Positions 34,628-44,193 of a DNA stretch of 64,000 nt are shown piece after piece (positions within the stretch are counted from its first letter, which is position 1; each line of letters starts with the position of its first letter). The stretch lies in NCBI GenBank assembly GCA_964613805.1, contig CAZTJF010000007.1, positions 83,700 to 147,699 on the forward strand, in the 5' to 3' direction. The position numbers and the translations under genes were made by a program. The notes beneath the pieces were generated by a model. That model made no database searches. It saw only the letters and a program-made list of their open reading frames with translations, and was not told where the DNA came from. This DNA comes from XYD12-FULL-36-8 sp964613805. GTDB lineage: Bacteria; Bacteroidota; Ignavibacteria; Ignavibacteriales; Ignavibacteriaceae.

Positions 34628-35773
34628 TTGATTAAATCAAAAACAAATATTTTAATCATTGCCGGCGAAGTTTCCGGAGATATGCACGGAGCAGCATTGA
34701 TCCATGAACTTAAAAAGATTGACCGCAATATTGAGTTTTTTGGTATCGGCGGCAATTTAATGAAGAATGAAGAAACCTATTTACTTTATCATATTAATCG
34801 AATGGCGTTTCTGGGATTTGTTGAAGTTGTGCAGCACATTCCTTTCGTCAAGCATGTTCAATCCGAGTTGATTGATATGGTTCACGGTAGAAATATCAAA
34901 ACTATTATTTTAATTGATTATCCAGGATTTAATCTTAACATTGCAGAGAAACTTAGGCGCTTAGATGTTAAAATAATCTATTACATTTCCCCTCAAGTGT
35001 GGGCTTGGGGTAAAAATAGAATCAACAAGATTAAGTGTCTAGTAGATAAGATGATAGTTGTTTTCCCATTCGAGAAAGAAATTTATCAAAAAGCAGGTGT
35101 AAACGTAGAGTATGTTGGTCATCCGCTGATGGACATTATTAACGATCATACATTTATGGATAAATCTGAATTATTCAACAACTACGCACTTGATTCGTCA
35201 AAAGATATTCTTCTGGTAATGCCAGGCAGCCGAAAACAAGAAGTGGAAAAGATTTTTCCCGCAAGCATAAATGCGGCAGGTAAAATAGCTGAGGAATTCA
35301 ATATGCAGATTGTTATAAATGCGTCAGAAAATATTAGCGAAAGATTTTTGCGTCACCTAACCAAAAATAGAAATTACACCGTGATTAAAGGTCACACATA
35401 CGATTTAATGAAATATGCAAAGTTCGGAATAATTAAATCTGGCACTTCGACTTTAGAAGCGGCGCTCTTTCAATTACCTATGGTGATAGTTTACAAAACA
35501 AGCGGTCTAAATTATTTTATCGGGAAGCGGCTGATAAAAGTTAAAAACGTTGGGATGCCAAATATAATTTTAAATGAAACGGTTGTTCCTGAACTTATTC
35601 AAAGTGATGCCACGCCAAAATTGATATTTGAGAAGAGTAAGGAGATTTTGTCGAATCCTACGCTTTACGAATCAATTAAGAAAAAACTTGGCGGCGTGAG
35701 AGAAAAGTTTGGTGAAAACGGAGCTTCAAAAAAAGCCGCAAAGATAATTTTTGAAATGATGAATGAAACTTAA
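34628..35773 (+). CDS. lpxB: Lipid-A-disaccharide synthase
   Basis: A 381-residue peripheral membrane GT19 enzyme that joins UDP-2,3-diacylglucosamine and lipid X to make the lipid A disaccharide. Motifs include IAGEVSGDMHGA at the N-terminus, DYPGFNLNIAEKLR, YYISPQVWAWG, YVGHPLMD, LLVMPGSRKQEVEK, and the late KSGTSTLEAALF. The start is the TTG at 34628, since the conserved first strand begins right there and no nearer ATG exists. It overlaps the DUF374 gene by 11 bases. It shows that this cell makes a lipid A outer membrane. Confidence 0.97.
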   Translation: MIKSKTNILIIAGEVSGDMHGAALIHELKKIDRNIEFFGIGGNLMKNEETYLLYHINRMAFLGFVEVVQHIPFVKHVQSELIDMVHGRNIKTIILIDYPGFNLNIAEKLRRLDVKIIYYISPQVWAWGKNRINKIKCLVDKMIVVFPFEKEIYQKAGVNVEYVGHPLMDIINDHTFMDKSELFNNYALDSSKDILLVMPGSRKQEVEKIFPASINAAGKIAEEFNMQIVINASENISERFLRHLTKNRNYTVIKGHTYDLMKYAKFGIIKSGTSTLEAALFQLPMVIVYKTSGLNYFIGKRLIKVKNVGMPNIILNETVVPELIQSDATPKLIFEKSKEILSNPTLYESIKKKLGGVREKFGENGASKKAAKIIFEMMNET

Positions 35774-36422
35774 AAAGGTTAAACAGAACACATTAAGATT
35801 TACAGGTAATATTTTTCTTTATCATGCAGTAAATGTTCTTTGTAAATCATTACGAATTTGCTTTGTGAACAAACAGACGCTGGATGAACTTGTGCGCAAC
35901 AAGAAAAACTTTGTCCTTGCGTTTTGGCATGGCACGATGCTTCTGCCGTGGTATTTGCATCGCAATAAAAATTTTGCCGCACTTATAAGCAAAAGCAAGG
36001 ATGGGGATCTTCTTAGTAAAATATTAAAACACTGGAATTATAATGTTATCAGAGGATCGAGCAGCGTCGGTGGTGATGTTGCGCTGGGCATAATGGTAGA
36101 CTTTGCAAAAAATAACAGCTCAATTGCAATTACTCCTGATGGACCCCGTGGTCCCGCCTTCAAATTAAAAGCAGGAGCTGTCATAACTGCAAAAAAAAGT
36201 GGGCTGCCGCTTGTACTTTTAGGCGTTGGTTATAAAAGAAAAAAAAGATTGAAAAGCTGGGATTCGTTTCAGGTGCCGTTTTTTTTCTCTAAAGCTAAAG
36301 TAACTTTCTCGGATGCAATTTATGTTGATTCCAAACTAAGTTATGATGATACATCTAAAGTGATTGAGAACTGTGAATTGCAATTAAGAAAACTGCAGGA
36401 AGAAAGTGAAAAATTTAATTAG
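35763..36422 (+). CDS. DUF374-type lysophospholipid/lipid A acyltransferase
   Basis: A 219-residue LPLAT-superfamily acyltransferase. The catalytic-type motif is H56-G-T-M in AFWHGTM; the later PDGPRGPAFKLKAGAV block is the DUF374 hallmark. An N-terminal hydrophobic stretch attaches it to the inner membrane. Its position between lpxB and lpxK, overlapping lpxB by 11 bases, supports a role as the secondary (LpxL-like) acyltransferase of lipid A or a Kdo/lipid precursor acyltransferase. That role is inferred from context. Confidence 0.85.
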   Translation: MKLKKVKQNTLRFTGNIFLYHAVNVLCKSLRICFVNKQTLDELVRNKKNFVLAFWHGTMLLPWYLHRNKNFAALISKSKDGDLLSKILKHWNYNVIRGSSSVGGDVALGIMVDFAKNNSSIAITPDGPRGPAFKLKAGAVITAKKSGLPLVLLGVGYKRKKRLKSWDSFQVPFFFSKAKVTFSDAIYVDSKLSYDDTSKVIENCELQLRKLQEESEKFN

Positions 36423-36442
36423 CGATAACGCTTAAATTATAA

Positions 36443-37486
36443 ATGAAAATCATTCGATTTCTGTTAATTCCTTTTGTTCCGATTTTTGCTGTAATAGTAA
36501 AACTCAGGAATAAACTATTTGATAAAGGAATATTCAAAGCAGAATCTGTTAGTGCCAAGGTTATTTCCGTTGGTAATATTAACATAGGCGGGTCAGGTAA
36601 AACCCCGCTGGTAATATTTTTGGCTAACTTATTAAAAAATGAAAATAGAAAAGTTGGTGTTTTAAGCCGCGGTTACGGACGTAAATCAAGAGGATATATT
36701 CTCGTCTCTGATGGGAATAAGATGCTGACTGATGTTGAATCATGCGGCGATGAGATTTTACTTACAGCAGATGAGTGCAAAGTTCCAAGTGCTGTGTCTG
36801 AAAAAAGAATTGATGGGGCAAAGGCGTTAATTTCAGATCAGCATGTAGATACAATCGTGCTTGATGATGCGTTTCAACACCGATGGATTAAGCGAAATGT
36901 TGATTTGCTTATTTGTGAGCAAAGATTTTTAATCAGTCCGGATTTTTTTGATCACTATCTTTTACCTGCCGGACTTATGAGGGAACCATTTAGCTCTATT
37001 GAGCGGGCAAGTGCAGTAATAATAAACAGAAAATTTTCTCAGCCGCGGGAAATTCCTAATAATGTTAAAAGATACTTCACAAATAAAAAAATGTTTGCTG
37101 CTTACTATGCTGCAAAAGGGTTTATTGATATTAAAAGAAAAACAGAGTATAATTTAAGCGAGTTCGAAGGTCAAAAAAGTTTGGTCGTTTGTGGAATAGC
37201 AAACCCATATTCATTTTTTACGGCATTAAAGCAAACAAATGTAGATACGGAAAACTATTTAATTTTCCGCGATCACAAGTATTACACTAACAAAGAAATC
37301 CAGAAGATTAGAAAATTGTTCTATGCTTCAAATTCACATTCAGTAGTTACAACGCAAAAGGATGCTGTGAAACTTTCCGAGTATCACAATGAGTTAGATG
37401 ACATAGATATTTTTTACCTTAAAATTGAACTAATGATGGATGATCCAGCTTCATTCAAAGAATTTTTATTAAATAAAATAAACTAA
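36443..37486 (+). CDS. lpxK: Tetraacyldisaccharide 4'-kinase
   Basis: A 347-residue inner-membrane kinase that phosphorylates the 4' position of the lipid A disaccharide to form lipid IVA. It has an N-terminal membrane helix, SVGNINIGGSGKTP (Walker A, 49-55), GVLSRGYGRKSRGY, GDEILL, VLDDAFQHR and a C-terminal FRDHKYYTNKE segment, all typical. It follows the acyltransferase by 20 bases and completes the lipid A gene group with lpxB. Confidence 0.97.
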   Translation: MKIIRFLLIPFVPIFAVIVKLRNKLFDKGIFKAESVSAKVISVGNINIGGSGKTPLVIFLANLLKNENRKVGVLSRGYGRKSRGYILVSDGNKMLTDVESCGDEILLTADECKVPSAVSEKRIDGAKALISDQHVDTIVLDDAFQHRWIKRNVDLLICEQRFLISPDFFDHYLLPAGLMREPFSSIERASAVIINRKFSQPREIPNNVKRYFTNKKMFAAYYAAKGFIDIKRKTEYNLSEFEGQKSLVVCGIANPYSFFTALKQTNVDTENYLIFRDHKYYTNKEIQKIRKLFYASNSHSVVTTQKDAVKLSEYHNELDDIDIFYLKIELMMDDPASFKEFLLNKIN

Positions 37487-37538
37487 TTAAAGACATAACA
37501 AGTTAATTTCAGAATAAACTATACGGAGGATCTACTTA

Positions 37539-40310
37539 ATGGCTAAAAATAAAAAATATGTATACTTTTTCGGTGGCAAAAAAGCTGAAGGGAAAGCAGA
37601 AATGAAAGCGCTTCTTGGCGGCAAAGGAGCCAATCTTGCAGAAATGGTAAATTTAGGATTGCCGGTTCCTGCTGGATTCACAATTTCAACAGAAGTCTGC
37701 ACGGCTTATTATAAGAACAATAAAAAATATCCTAAAGAACTTGATAAACAAATGAAAGACGCTCTTGTGAAAGTTGAAAAAGAGATGGGCGCCAAATTCG
37801 GTGATAAAACTAACCCACTATTACTATCTGTTCGTTCAGGTGCAAGAGCATCAATGCCTGGAATGATGGAAACAATTTTGAACGTTGGTTTGAATAATGA
37901 AACTCGCGAAGCTCTAATTGCTAAATCAGGCAATCCCAGATTCGTTTATGATTCTCATCGAAGATTGATCCAAATGTATTCTGATGTTGTGATGGAGAAA
38001 GCTGCTGGAATTGAAACCGAAGAAGGAAAAGGTGTTCGTCAACAGCTTGAAAAAGAGCTTCATAAAATGAAGGAATCAAAGGGTTATCATAACGATACTG
38101 ATTTAACTGCAGATGATTTAAAAAATCTCGTTGAAATTTATAAAACTAAAGTTCAAGAAGTTCTTGGCAAACCATTTCCAGAAGATCCAATGCAGCAGCT
38201 TTGGGGAGCAGTTTCAGCCGTATTTCAAAGTTGGATGGGCAAACGAGCAATTTCTTACAGAAGAATAGAAGGAATTCCCGATGATTGGGGAACTGCTGTG
38301 AACGTTCAATCAATGGTGTTTGGAAATATGGGTGATACCTCTGCAACAGGTGTTGCTTTCACACGTAATCCAGCAACGGGTGAAAATCATTTTTACGGAG
38401 AGTGGCTGACAAATGCACAGGGCGAAGATGTTGTTGCAGGAACAAGGACTCCAAATCCTATAAACATTGTTGGGAAAAGCGAGCATACCGCACATCTTCA
38501 GTCTCTCGAGGAAGCAATGCCTGAGACATATAAGCAGCTTCACAAGATCGAAAGGAATCTTGAGAAGCATTATCATGATATGCTTGATATTGAATTTACA
38601 ATTCAAGAAGGAAAACTTTATATGCTTCAATGCCGTGTTGGGAAAAGAAACGGGCCGGCGGCACTGAAGATGGCTGTAGATATGTACAAAGAAAAATTAA
38701 TTACAAAAGAAGAAGCGGTGATGCGTGTTAAACCCGAACAGCTTGATGAGCTTCTTCATCCGATAGTTGATCCAAAAGCAGAAATGACTACCAAAGCAAT
38801 TGCCAAAGGATTACCGGCAGGTCCTGGTGGTGCAACCGGACAGGTTGTTTTTTCCGCTGCTGATGCTGTGGCTTGGGCAAAGGAAGGAAAGAAAGTCATT
38901 CTTGTTCGCGAAGAAACAAATCCGGAAGATATAGAAGGAATGAGAGCCGCTCAAGCAATTCTTACAGGACGAGGAGGAATGACATCTCACGCAGCACTTG
39001 TAGCACGCGGCTGGGGCAAATGCTGTATAGTTGGAGCAGGATCATTAAAAATAAACTATGGTGAAAAATACTTCACTGTTGGCGGTGTAACAGTTCGTGA
39101 AGGTGATTGGATAACTCTTAATGGAACGAAAGGTGCAATTTATGTTGGTGAACTTCCAATGATAAAAGCCGCTGAAGAAAATCCGGATTTTGTTGCTTTC
39201 ATGAAGTTATGTGATCAAGTGAGAAAATTAAAAGTTAGAACAAATGCTGATACACCCGAAGATGCTGCAAGAGCAAGAGCTTTTGGCGCAGAAGGTATCG
39301 GATTGTTCAGAACCGAACACATGTTCTATGGTGTTGGAAGCGAAGAACCATTATTCAAGCTTCGTAAAATGATTGTGTCGAAGAATGAAGCTGAAAGAAG
39401 AAGCGCATTGAACGAATTATTTATTCATGTAAAATCTGATATCAAAGGTACGCTCAAAGCGATGGATGGATTTCCGGTTACAATCAGAACTCTTGATCCG
39501 CCTCTTCATGAATTTGTACCCAACAGGGAAGAGGAAAGAGAAAAACTTGCTTCAAGTTTAGGAATTTCTCTTAAGGAATTAAATGAAAGAGCCGACGCAT
39601 TACATGAGAACAACCCAATGATGGGACATCGCGGTGTTCGACTTGGTATTACTTATCCCGAAGTAACTGAAATGCAGGTGCGAGCAATCTTCGAAGCAGA
39701 AGCAGAATTGATGAAAGAAGGCAAGAAACCATTTGCAGAAATAATGATCCCGGTTTTAGGTCATGTAAATGAGCTTGAACATCAGTACGAAATTGTGCAA
39801 AAAGTTCATACAGAAGTTTGCGAAAAGTTTGGCATGAAAAAAATTCCTCATCTTTACGGAACAATGATTGAAATTCCGCGTGCATGTTTAACTGCAGATA
39901 AAATTGCCGAGTATGCTCAGTTTTTCTCTTTTGGTACAAACGATCTCACCCAAATGGGATTTGGTTTTTCAAGAGATGATATGGGCGGTTTCTTGGTAGA
40001 TTATCTTGAAAAGAAAATTCTTCCGGTTGATCCTTTCCAATCAATTGATGTTGAAGGTATCGGACAGTTGATGATTACTGCTGTTCAAAGAGGAAGAGCA
40101 ACTCGTTCTGATTTGAAAATCGGAATTTGCGGTGAGCATGGCGGTGAACCAGCTTCTGTAGAATTCTGTCATCAAATTGGATTGAACTACGTTAGTTGTT
40201 CTCCTTTCAGAGTTCCGATCGCCAGATTGGCTGCTGCAAGAGCAACTGTTAAAGAAATGGAAAGTAAGAAAGGTGTAAAAAAGTCTAAGTCGGTAAAAAA
40301 GAAAAAATAG
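37539..40310 (+). CDS. ppdK: Pyruvate, phosphate dikinase
   Basis: A 923-residue enzyme that interconverts pyruvate + ATP + Pi and phosphoenolpyruvate + AMP + PPi. The N-terminal ATP-grasp-like domain (GGKGANLAEMVNLGLPVPAGFT, SVRSGARASMPGMMET), the central swivelling domain with the phosphorylated H484 (GGMTSHAALVARGWGK), and the C-terminal PEP-binding barrel (GIGLFRTEHMF, GHRGVRLGIT, SFGTNDLTQ, GICGEHGG) are all intact. A strong GGAGG ribosome site lies 8 bases before the ATG. The C-terminus ends in a short lysine-rich tail. It probably supports gluconeogenesis or PPi-linked glycolysis. Confidence 0.97.
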   Translation: MAKNKKYVYFFGGKKAEGKAEMKALLGGKGANLAEMVNLGLPVPAGFTISTEVCTAYYKNNKKYPKELDKQMKDALVKVEKEMGAKFGDKTNPLLLSVRSGARASMPGMMETILNVGLNNETREALIAKSGNPRFVYDSHRRLIQMYSDVVMEKAAGIETEEGKGVRQQLEKELHKMKESKGYHNDTDLTADDLKNLVEIYKTKVQEVLGKPFPEDPMQQLWGAVSAVFQSWMGKRAISYRRIEGIPDDWGTAVNVQSMVFGNMGDTSATGVAFTRNPATGENHFYGEWLTNAQGEDVVAGTRTPNPINIVGKSEHTAHLQSLEEAMPETYKQLHKIERNLEKHYHDMLDIEFTIQEGKLYMLQCRVGKRNGPAALKMAVDMYKEKLITKEEAVMRVKPEQLDELLHPIVDPKAEMTTKAIAKGLPAGPGGATGQVVFSAADAVAWAKEGKKVILVREETNPEDIEGMRAAQAILTGRGGMTSHAALVARGWGKCCIVGAGSLKINYGEKYFTVGGVTVREGDWITLNGTKGAIYVGELPMIKAAEENPDFVAFMKLCDQVRKLKVRTNADTPEDAARARAFGAEGIGLFRTEHMFYGVGSEEPLFKLRKMIVSKNEAERRSALNELFIHVKSDIKGTLKAMDGFPVTIRTLDPPLHEFVPNREEEREKLASSLGISLKELNERADALHENNPMMGHRGVRLGITYPEVTEMQVRAIFEAEAELMKEGKKPFAEIMIPVLGHVNELEHQYEIVQKVHTEVCEKFGMKKIPHLYGTMIEIPRACLTADKIAEYAQFFSFGTNDLTQMGFGFSRDDMGGFLVDYLEKKILPVDPFQSIDVEGIGQLMITAVQRGRATRSDLKIGICGEHGGEPASVEFCHQIGLNYVSCSPFRVPIARLAAARATVKEMESKKGVKKSKSVKKKK

Positions 40311-40319
40311 CAAATAATT

Positions 40320-40432
40320 GGAGTAGTATCAGATTTCCTCGTGAATCTTTGAGACTTTGTGTTTTAGTAGTAAAAAATTAAATCACCAACGAAGTACAAA
40401 ACAAGGACACAAAACGAAAACTGATACTCCTC
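40320..40432. repeat. Imperfect intergenic inverted repeat
   Basis: GGAG(TAG)TATCAG at 40320-40332 pairs with CTGATACTCC at 40421-40430 apart from a 3-base bulge; the interior holds related TTTGTGTTTT-like and ACACAAAAC-like blocks. It lies between ppdK and queA. It resembles degenerate TTTGTG/CACAAAG-type dispersed repeats that I recall from environmental genomes; this memory is not verified. Confidence 0.5.
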
Positions 40433-40470
40433 ATTGATAATTTTTATAAATTAAACAGAGGTGATTGACC

Positions 40471-41505
40471 ATGAAGTTATCGGATTTCAAATATAACTTG
40501 CCGAAGAATTTAATCGCAAAATATCCTGCTTCCCCGCGCGATAAGGCAAAAATGATGGTGGTGAACCATGAAAATCAGGAAATCGAATCAAAAAGATTTT
40601 CTGATGTTATTGACTATATGCAAAAGGGCGATGTAATGGTTGTAAATGAAACGCGTGTGTTTCAGGCGCGGCTCTTTGGTAAAAAAGAAAAAACTAATGC
40701 GAAGATTGAAGTTTTTCTTCTGCGCGAATTAAATGCTGATGACTTTATATGGGATGTGATTGTTGATCCAGCAAGAAAAGTACGCATTGGCAATAAGATT
40801 TACTTCAACGATAAGCTTTGGTGCGAAGTAATTGATAACACAACTTCACGTGGTAGAACTGTGAGATTCAATCAACCCGGAAATATTTACAGAGCTGTTG
40901 AAAAAATTGGAGTTACTCCACTTCCACCCTATATTAAAAGAGATCCGGAAAAATCTGATAAAGAAAATTATCAAACAGTCTATGCAAAAGTTGATGGGGC
41001 GGTTGCTGCTCCTACAGCCGGACTTCACTTTACCCCCAAGCTGCTCAGTAAGATTGAGAAAAAAGGGATTCATGTAGTCCCTGTTGTTCTGCATATTGGC
41101 TTAGGTTCATTCAGACCGGTTGAGGTTGAAGATTTGACAAAGCATAAAATGGATTCTGAATTCTTTGAGATTACATTAAAATCTGCCGAACAAATAAACA
41201 AATCAATCTTGAACAAGCATAATGTTTTCGTGGTTGGAACAAGCGCGGCAAGAGCATTGGAGACAAGTGTTACTGCCGATGGGTTAGTCAAACCGAATCG
41301 CGGTTGGACCGATAAATTTATTTATCCTCCTTACGATTTTAAGGTGATTGATAAGCTCATAACAAACTTTCATTATCCCGAATCCACTTTGCTAATGCTT
41401 GTTGCCGCATTTGCAGGATTGGATCTGACTATGAAAGCTTATAAACGCGCCATAAAGGAAAATTACAAACTCTTAAGCTATGGCGATGCAATGCTTATTT
41501 TATGA
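40471..41505 (+). CDS. queA: S-adenosylmethionine:tRNA ribosyltransferase-isomerase
   Basis: A 344-residue enzyme that transfers and isomerises the ribosyl moiety of SAM to preQ1-modified tRNA, giving epoxyqueuosine. Motifs are PASPRDKAKMMV at the N-terminus, VVNETRVFQARLFG, PPYIKRDPEKSDKENYQTVYAK, VAAPTAGLHFT, LHIGLGSFRPVE and FHYPESTLLMLVAAFAG. I chose the ATG at 40471 with GAGGTG 7 bases upstream; a TTG two codons earlier is also in frame. It overlaps ispD by ATGA. queC and queF lie 16 kb away on the opposite strand. Confidence 0.97.
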   Translation: MKLSDFKYNLPKNLIAKYPASPRDKAKMMVVNHENQEIESKRFSDVIDYMQKGDVMVVNETRVFQARLFGKKEKTNAKIEVFLLRELNADDFIWDVIVDPARKVRIGNKIYFNDKLWCEVIDNTTSRGRTVRFNQPGNIYRAVEKIGVTPLPPYIKRDPEKSDKENYQTVYAKVDGAVAAPTAGLHFTPKLLSKIEKKGIHVVPVVLHIGLGSFRPVEVEDLTKHKMDSEFFEITLKSAEQINKSILNKHNVFVVGTSAARALETSVTADGLVKPNRGWTDKFIYPPYDFKVIDKLITNFHYPESTLLMLVAAFAGLDLTMKAYKRAIKENYKLLSYGDAMLIL

Positions 41506-42182
41506 AAACTTTTGCAATTATTCCGGCGGCGGGAAAAGGCAAACGCAGCGGGCAATCAACACCTAAGCAATACATTAAGTTTGCCGGAAAAGAACTCATT
41601 ATTTACGCTTTAGAAGTATTTCAGAAAAATAAACTGATTGATGAAATAATTGTCTCTGCTCATCCGGATTATTTTCCACTTTTAGAAAAGATCAAAAAAA
41701 AATACAAACTGACTAAAATCACTAAGATTGTACAGGGCGGTAAGGAACGCCAAGATTCGGTTTATAATGCTTTGAAAGCAATTCGTGCCGATAAAAATGA
41801 TTTGATTGCTGTTCATGATGCTGCACGACCGCTTCTTCCGCAAAAAGTACTCACTAATGCCGTTTTAACTGCAAGTAAAAAAGGGAATGCCCTCGTTTGT
41901 ATTAAAGCAAAAGATACTTTAATAAAAGGCACAAATATTGTTGAATCTTACATTGATCGTGAAGAAGTTTTTTATGTTCAGACACCACAGATTTTTAGGC
42001 ACAACGCTTTAATGAGAGCAATGGAAACAGCTTATGCCTCAGATTTTTATGCAACAGATGACTCAATGCTGATTAAAAACTTGGGAATGAAAATAAATAT
42101 TGTGGACGGCACGATTAGTAATTTTAAAGTGACGGATAGAGAAGATATGGATTTTTTAAAAAGATATTTGAGGGTAAGGTGA
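41502..42182 (+). CDS. ispD: 2-C-methyl-D-erythritol 4-phosphate cytidylyltransferase
   Basis: A 226-residue enzyme of the MEP isoprenoid pathway that forms CDP-methylerythritol. The nucleotide-binding PAAGKGKRSGQSTPKQY loop, GGKERQDSVYNAL, HDAARPLL and QTPQIF motifs are complete. Length is standard. It starts inside the queA stop (ATGA), so the two are translationally coupled. No ispF is adjacent. Confidence 0.96.
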   Translation: MKTFAIIPAAGKGKRSGQSTPKQYIKFAGKELIIYALEVFQKNKLIDEIIVSAHPDYFPLLEKIKKKYKLTKITKIVQGGKERQDSVYNALKAIRADKNDLIAVHDAARPLLPQKVLTNAVLTASKKGNALVCIKAKDTLIKGTNIVESYIDREEVFYVQTPQIFRHNALMRAMETAYASDFYATDDSMLIKNLGMKINIVDGTISNFKVTDREDMDFLKRYLRVR

Positions 42183-42324
42183 GTGGAACCTTTGATTAAA
42201 AAGAGCATCTAACTAACTATATAGACCTATTTATATTAAAAAATCACTATAAACTGACTTTTCATTGTGTTTTTAAGGTAATATGATTACTTTTTCCCAA
42301 CAAATTTTTTGAAATGCAAAATAA

Positions 42325-42987
42325 ATGTTTCTTTTATCAACAATAATAATTCTCTCATATTTAATTGGTTCGATTCCAACAAGCATAATTGTAAGCAAAG
42401 CCGCAAAAGGAATAGATATTCGTGAGTACGGAAGCGGTAATGCAGGTGGAACAAATGTTATGCGTGTTCTGGGTTGGAAGCATGGCGTTTTTGTTATTTT
42501 ACTTGATACTCTCAAAGGTGTTTTGGCAGTTATTGTTGTGGCAAGACTACACTATGGTGCTATGCCTTTTCAAAACCTAACTCCTTTTGATGATTTTACT
42601 CTTGTTCAAATTTTTGCCGGGGTTTCTGCGGTTATTGGGCATATCTGGACGGTGTTTGCCGGTTTCAAAGGCGGAAAAGGAATTGCCACCGCTCTAGGAA
42701 TGCTTATAATGATTGTTACCGTTGATATGCTTATCGCAATAGGAATTTTTATTCTTGTGGTAACTTTTTCACGATATGTTTCTTTAGGATCACTTGCTGG
42801 TGCAGTAGCTGTTCCATTAACTTTAATTGTCCGCGAAAATATTTTTCATGTTGACATTCCAAATTACCATACGCTCCTCCCCTTCCTAATTTTCGTTGCC
42901 TTGCTTGTTATTTTTACTCATAGAAAAAATGTTGTCCGTTTAATAAACGGAAACGAAAGCAAAATCAGTTTTTCCAAAAAGAAATAA
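42325..42987 (+). CDS. plsY: Acyl-phosphate:glycerol-3-phosphate acyltransferase
   Basis: A 220-residue inner-membrane enzyme that acylates glycerol 3-phosphate, the first step of phospholipid synthesis. Diagnostic motifs are YLIGSIPTS at the N-terminus, REYGSGNAGGTNVMRVLG, GHIWTVFAGFKGGKGIATALG and a late HRKNVVRLINGNESK tail. About five to seven helices. The gpsA gene starts 11 bases later and makes its substrate. Confidence 0.97.
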   Translation: MFLLSTIIILSYLIGSIPTSIIVSKAAKGIDIREYGSGNAGGTNVMRVLGWKHGVFVILLDTLKGVLAVIVVARLHYGAMPFQNLTPFDDFTLVQIFAGVSAVIGHIWTVFAGFKGGKGIATALGMLIMIVTVDMLIAIGIFILVVTFSRYVSLGSLAGAVAVPLTLIVRENIFHVDIPNYHTLLPFLIFVALLVIFTHRKNVVRLINGNESKISFSKKK

Positions 42988-42998
42988 GTTTTTAACAG

Positions 42999-43994
42999 AT
43001 GAACATCTCTGTGCTTGGTGCCGGTGGCTGGGGAACAACACTCGCAATCATTCTGCATTATAATGGTCACAATGTAACTCTCTGGGAATACAAAAAAGAC
43101 TACGCCAAACTTTTAAATAAGAAAAGAGAAAATGAGTTATATCTTCCGGGCATAACTATTCCTGATGAGATAATTATCACACATGATTTTGAAGAATCTA
43201 CTGCGAAGATGAATCTGATAATTCTTGCCGTTCCTTCTCAGTATCTAAGAAGTATAATCAAAAAAGCAAAGTATTCGGATATAAAAAATTCCATTCTTGT
43301 AAGTGTTGCAAAAGGAATTGAGATTAAATCTCTAATGACAATGTCTCAAATGCTCAAAGATGAATTTCCGGAACTTGATTACTCTCAAATAGGTGCATTG
43401 TCAGGACCTAGCCATGCCGAAGAAGTTAGCCGAAGAATCCCAACTGCTGTTGTTGCTGCATCTAAAGACTTAGATACTTCAAGAACTATCCAATCTTCTT
43501 TCATGACTTCCTACTTCAGGGTTTACTCTTCCAAAGATATCCTTGGCGTTGAATTAGGTGGAGCTTTTAAAAATGTAATTGCTATCGGCGCAGGAATTAT
43601 TGATGGGGCTAAATTTGGAGATAATACAAAAGCTGCAATCATGACTCGCGGCATTGCAGAAATTTCCCGGCTTGGTATTGCTATGGGTTCAGAACCTGAA
43701 ACTTTTGCCGGTCTTTCAGGAATGGGCGACTTAATTGTAACATGTATGAGCAGACACAGCCGCAACAGATACGTTGGCGAACAAATCGGCTCAGGCAAAA
43801 GATTAAAGGAAGTTCTGAAATCTATGGATATGGTTGCTGAAGGTGTTGAAACCTCAAGGTCTGCTTCACAGTTATCAAAAAAACTTAATGTGGAAACGCC
43901 AATCACTAACGAAGTTTATAAAATATTATTTGAAGATAAAGATCCGGTAAAAGCAACCAACGATTTAATGACACGCGATATGAAGATGGAATGA
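42999..43994 (+). CDS. gpsA: Glycerol-3-phosphate dehydrogenase [NAD(P)+]
   Basis: A 331-residue enzyme that reduces dihydroxyacetone phosphate to glycerol 3-phosphate. It has the Rossmann motif GAGGWGTTLA at residues 7-16, the AVPSQYLR and SVAKGIE segments, the LSGPSHAEEV motif and GGAFKNVIAIGAGI with the catalytic lysine, and AGLSGMGDLIVTC. It pairs with plsY just upstream, so substrate formation and first acylation are co-expressed. Confidence 0.97.
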   Translation: MNISVLGAGGWGTTLAIILHYNGHNVTLWEYKKDYAKLLNKKRENELYLPGITIPDEIIITHDFEESTAKMNLIILAVPSQYLRSIIKKAKYSDIKNSILVSVAKGIEIKSLMTMSQMLKDEFPELDYSQIGALSGPSHAEEVSRRIPTAVVAASKDLDTSRTIQSSFMTSYFRVYSSKDILGVELGGAFKNVIAIGAGIIDGAKFGDNTKAAIMTRGIAEISRLGIAMGSEPETFAGLSGMGDLIVTCMSRHSRNRYVGEQIGSGKRLKEVLKSMDMVAEGVETSRSASQLSKKLNVETPITNEVYKILFEDKDPVKATNDLMTRDMKME

Positions 43995-44193
43995 AAAATC
44001 CCACTACGCTGCCCAATTATTCTTTCAACCAAAATCCCAAACCACAAAAAACAAAAAAAGAATTAAATTCAAATAACAATTACCAAATCAATTTAAAAAC
44101 TTAGAATTCCTTATTTCATCGTTAGGAATTAAATCCGTCCGCTCCATTTTTTATACTCATTGTAATTACTTTCTTCTTGCTTTATTTTAAACT

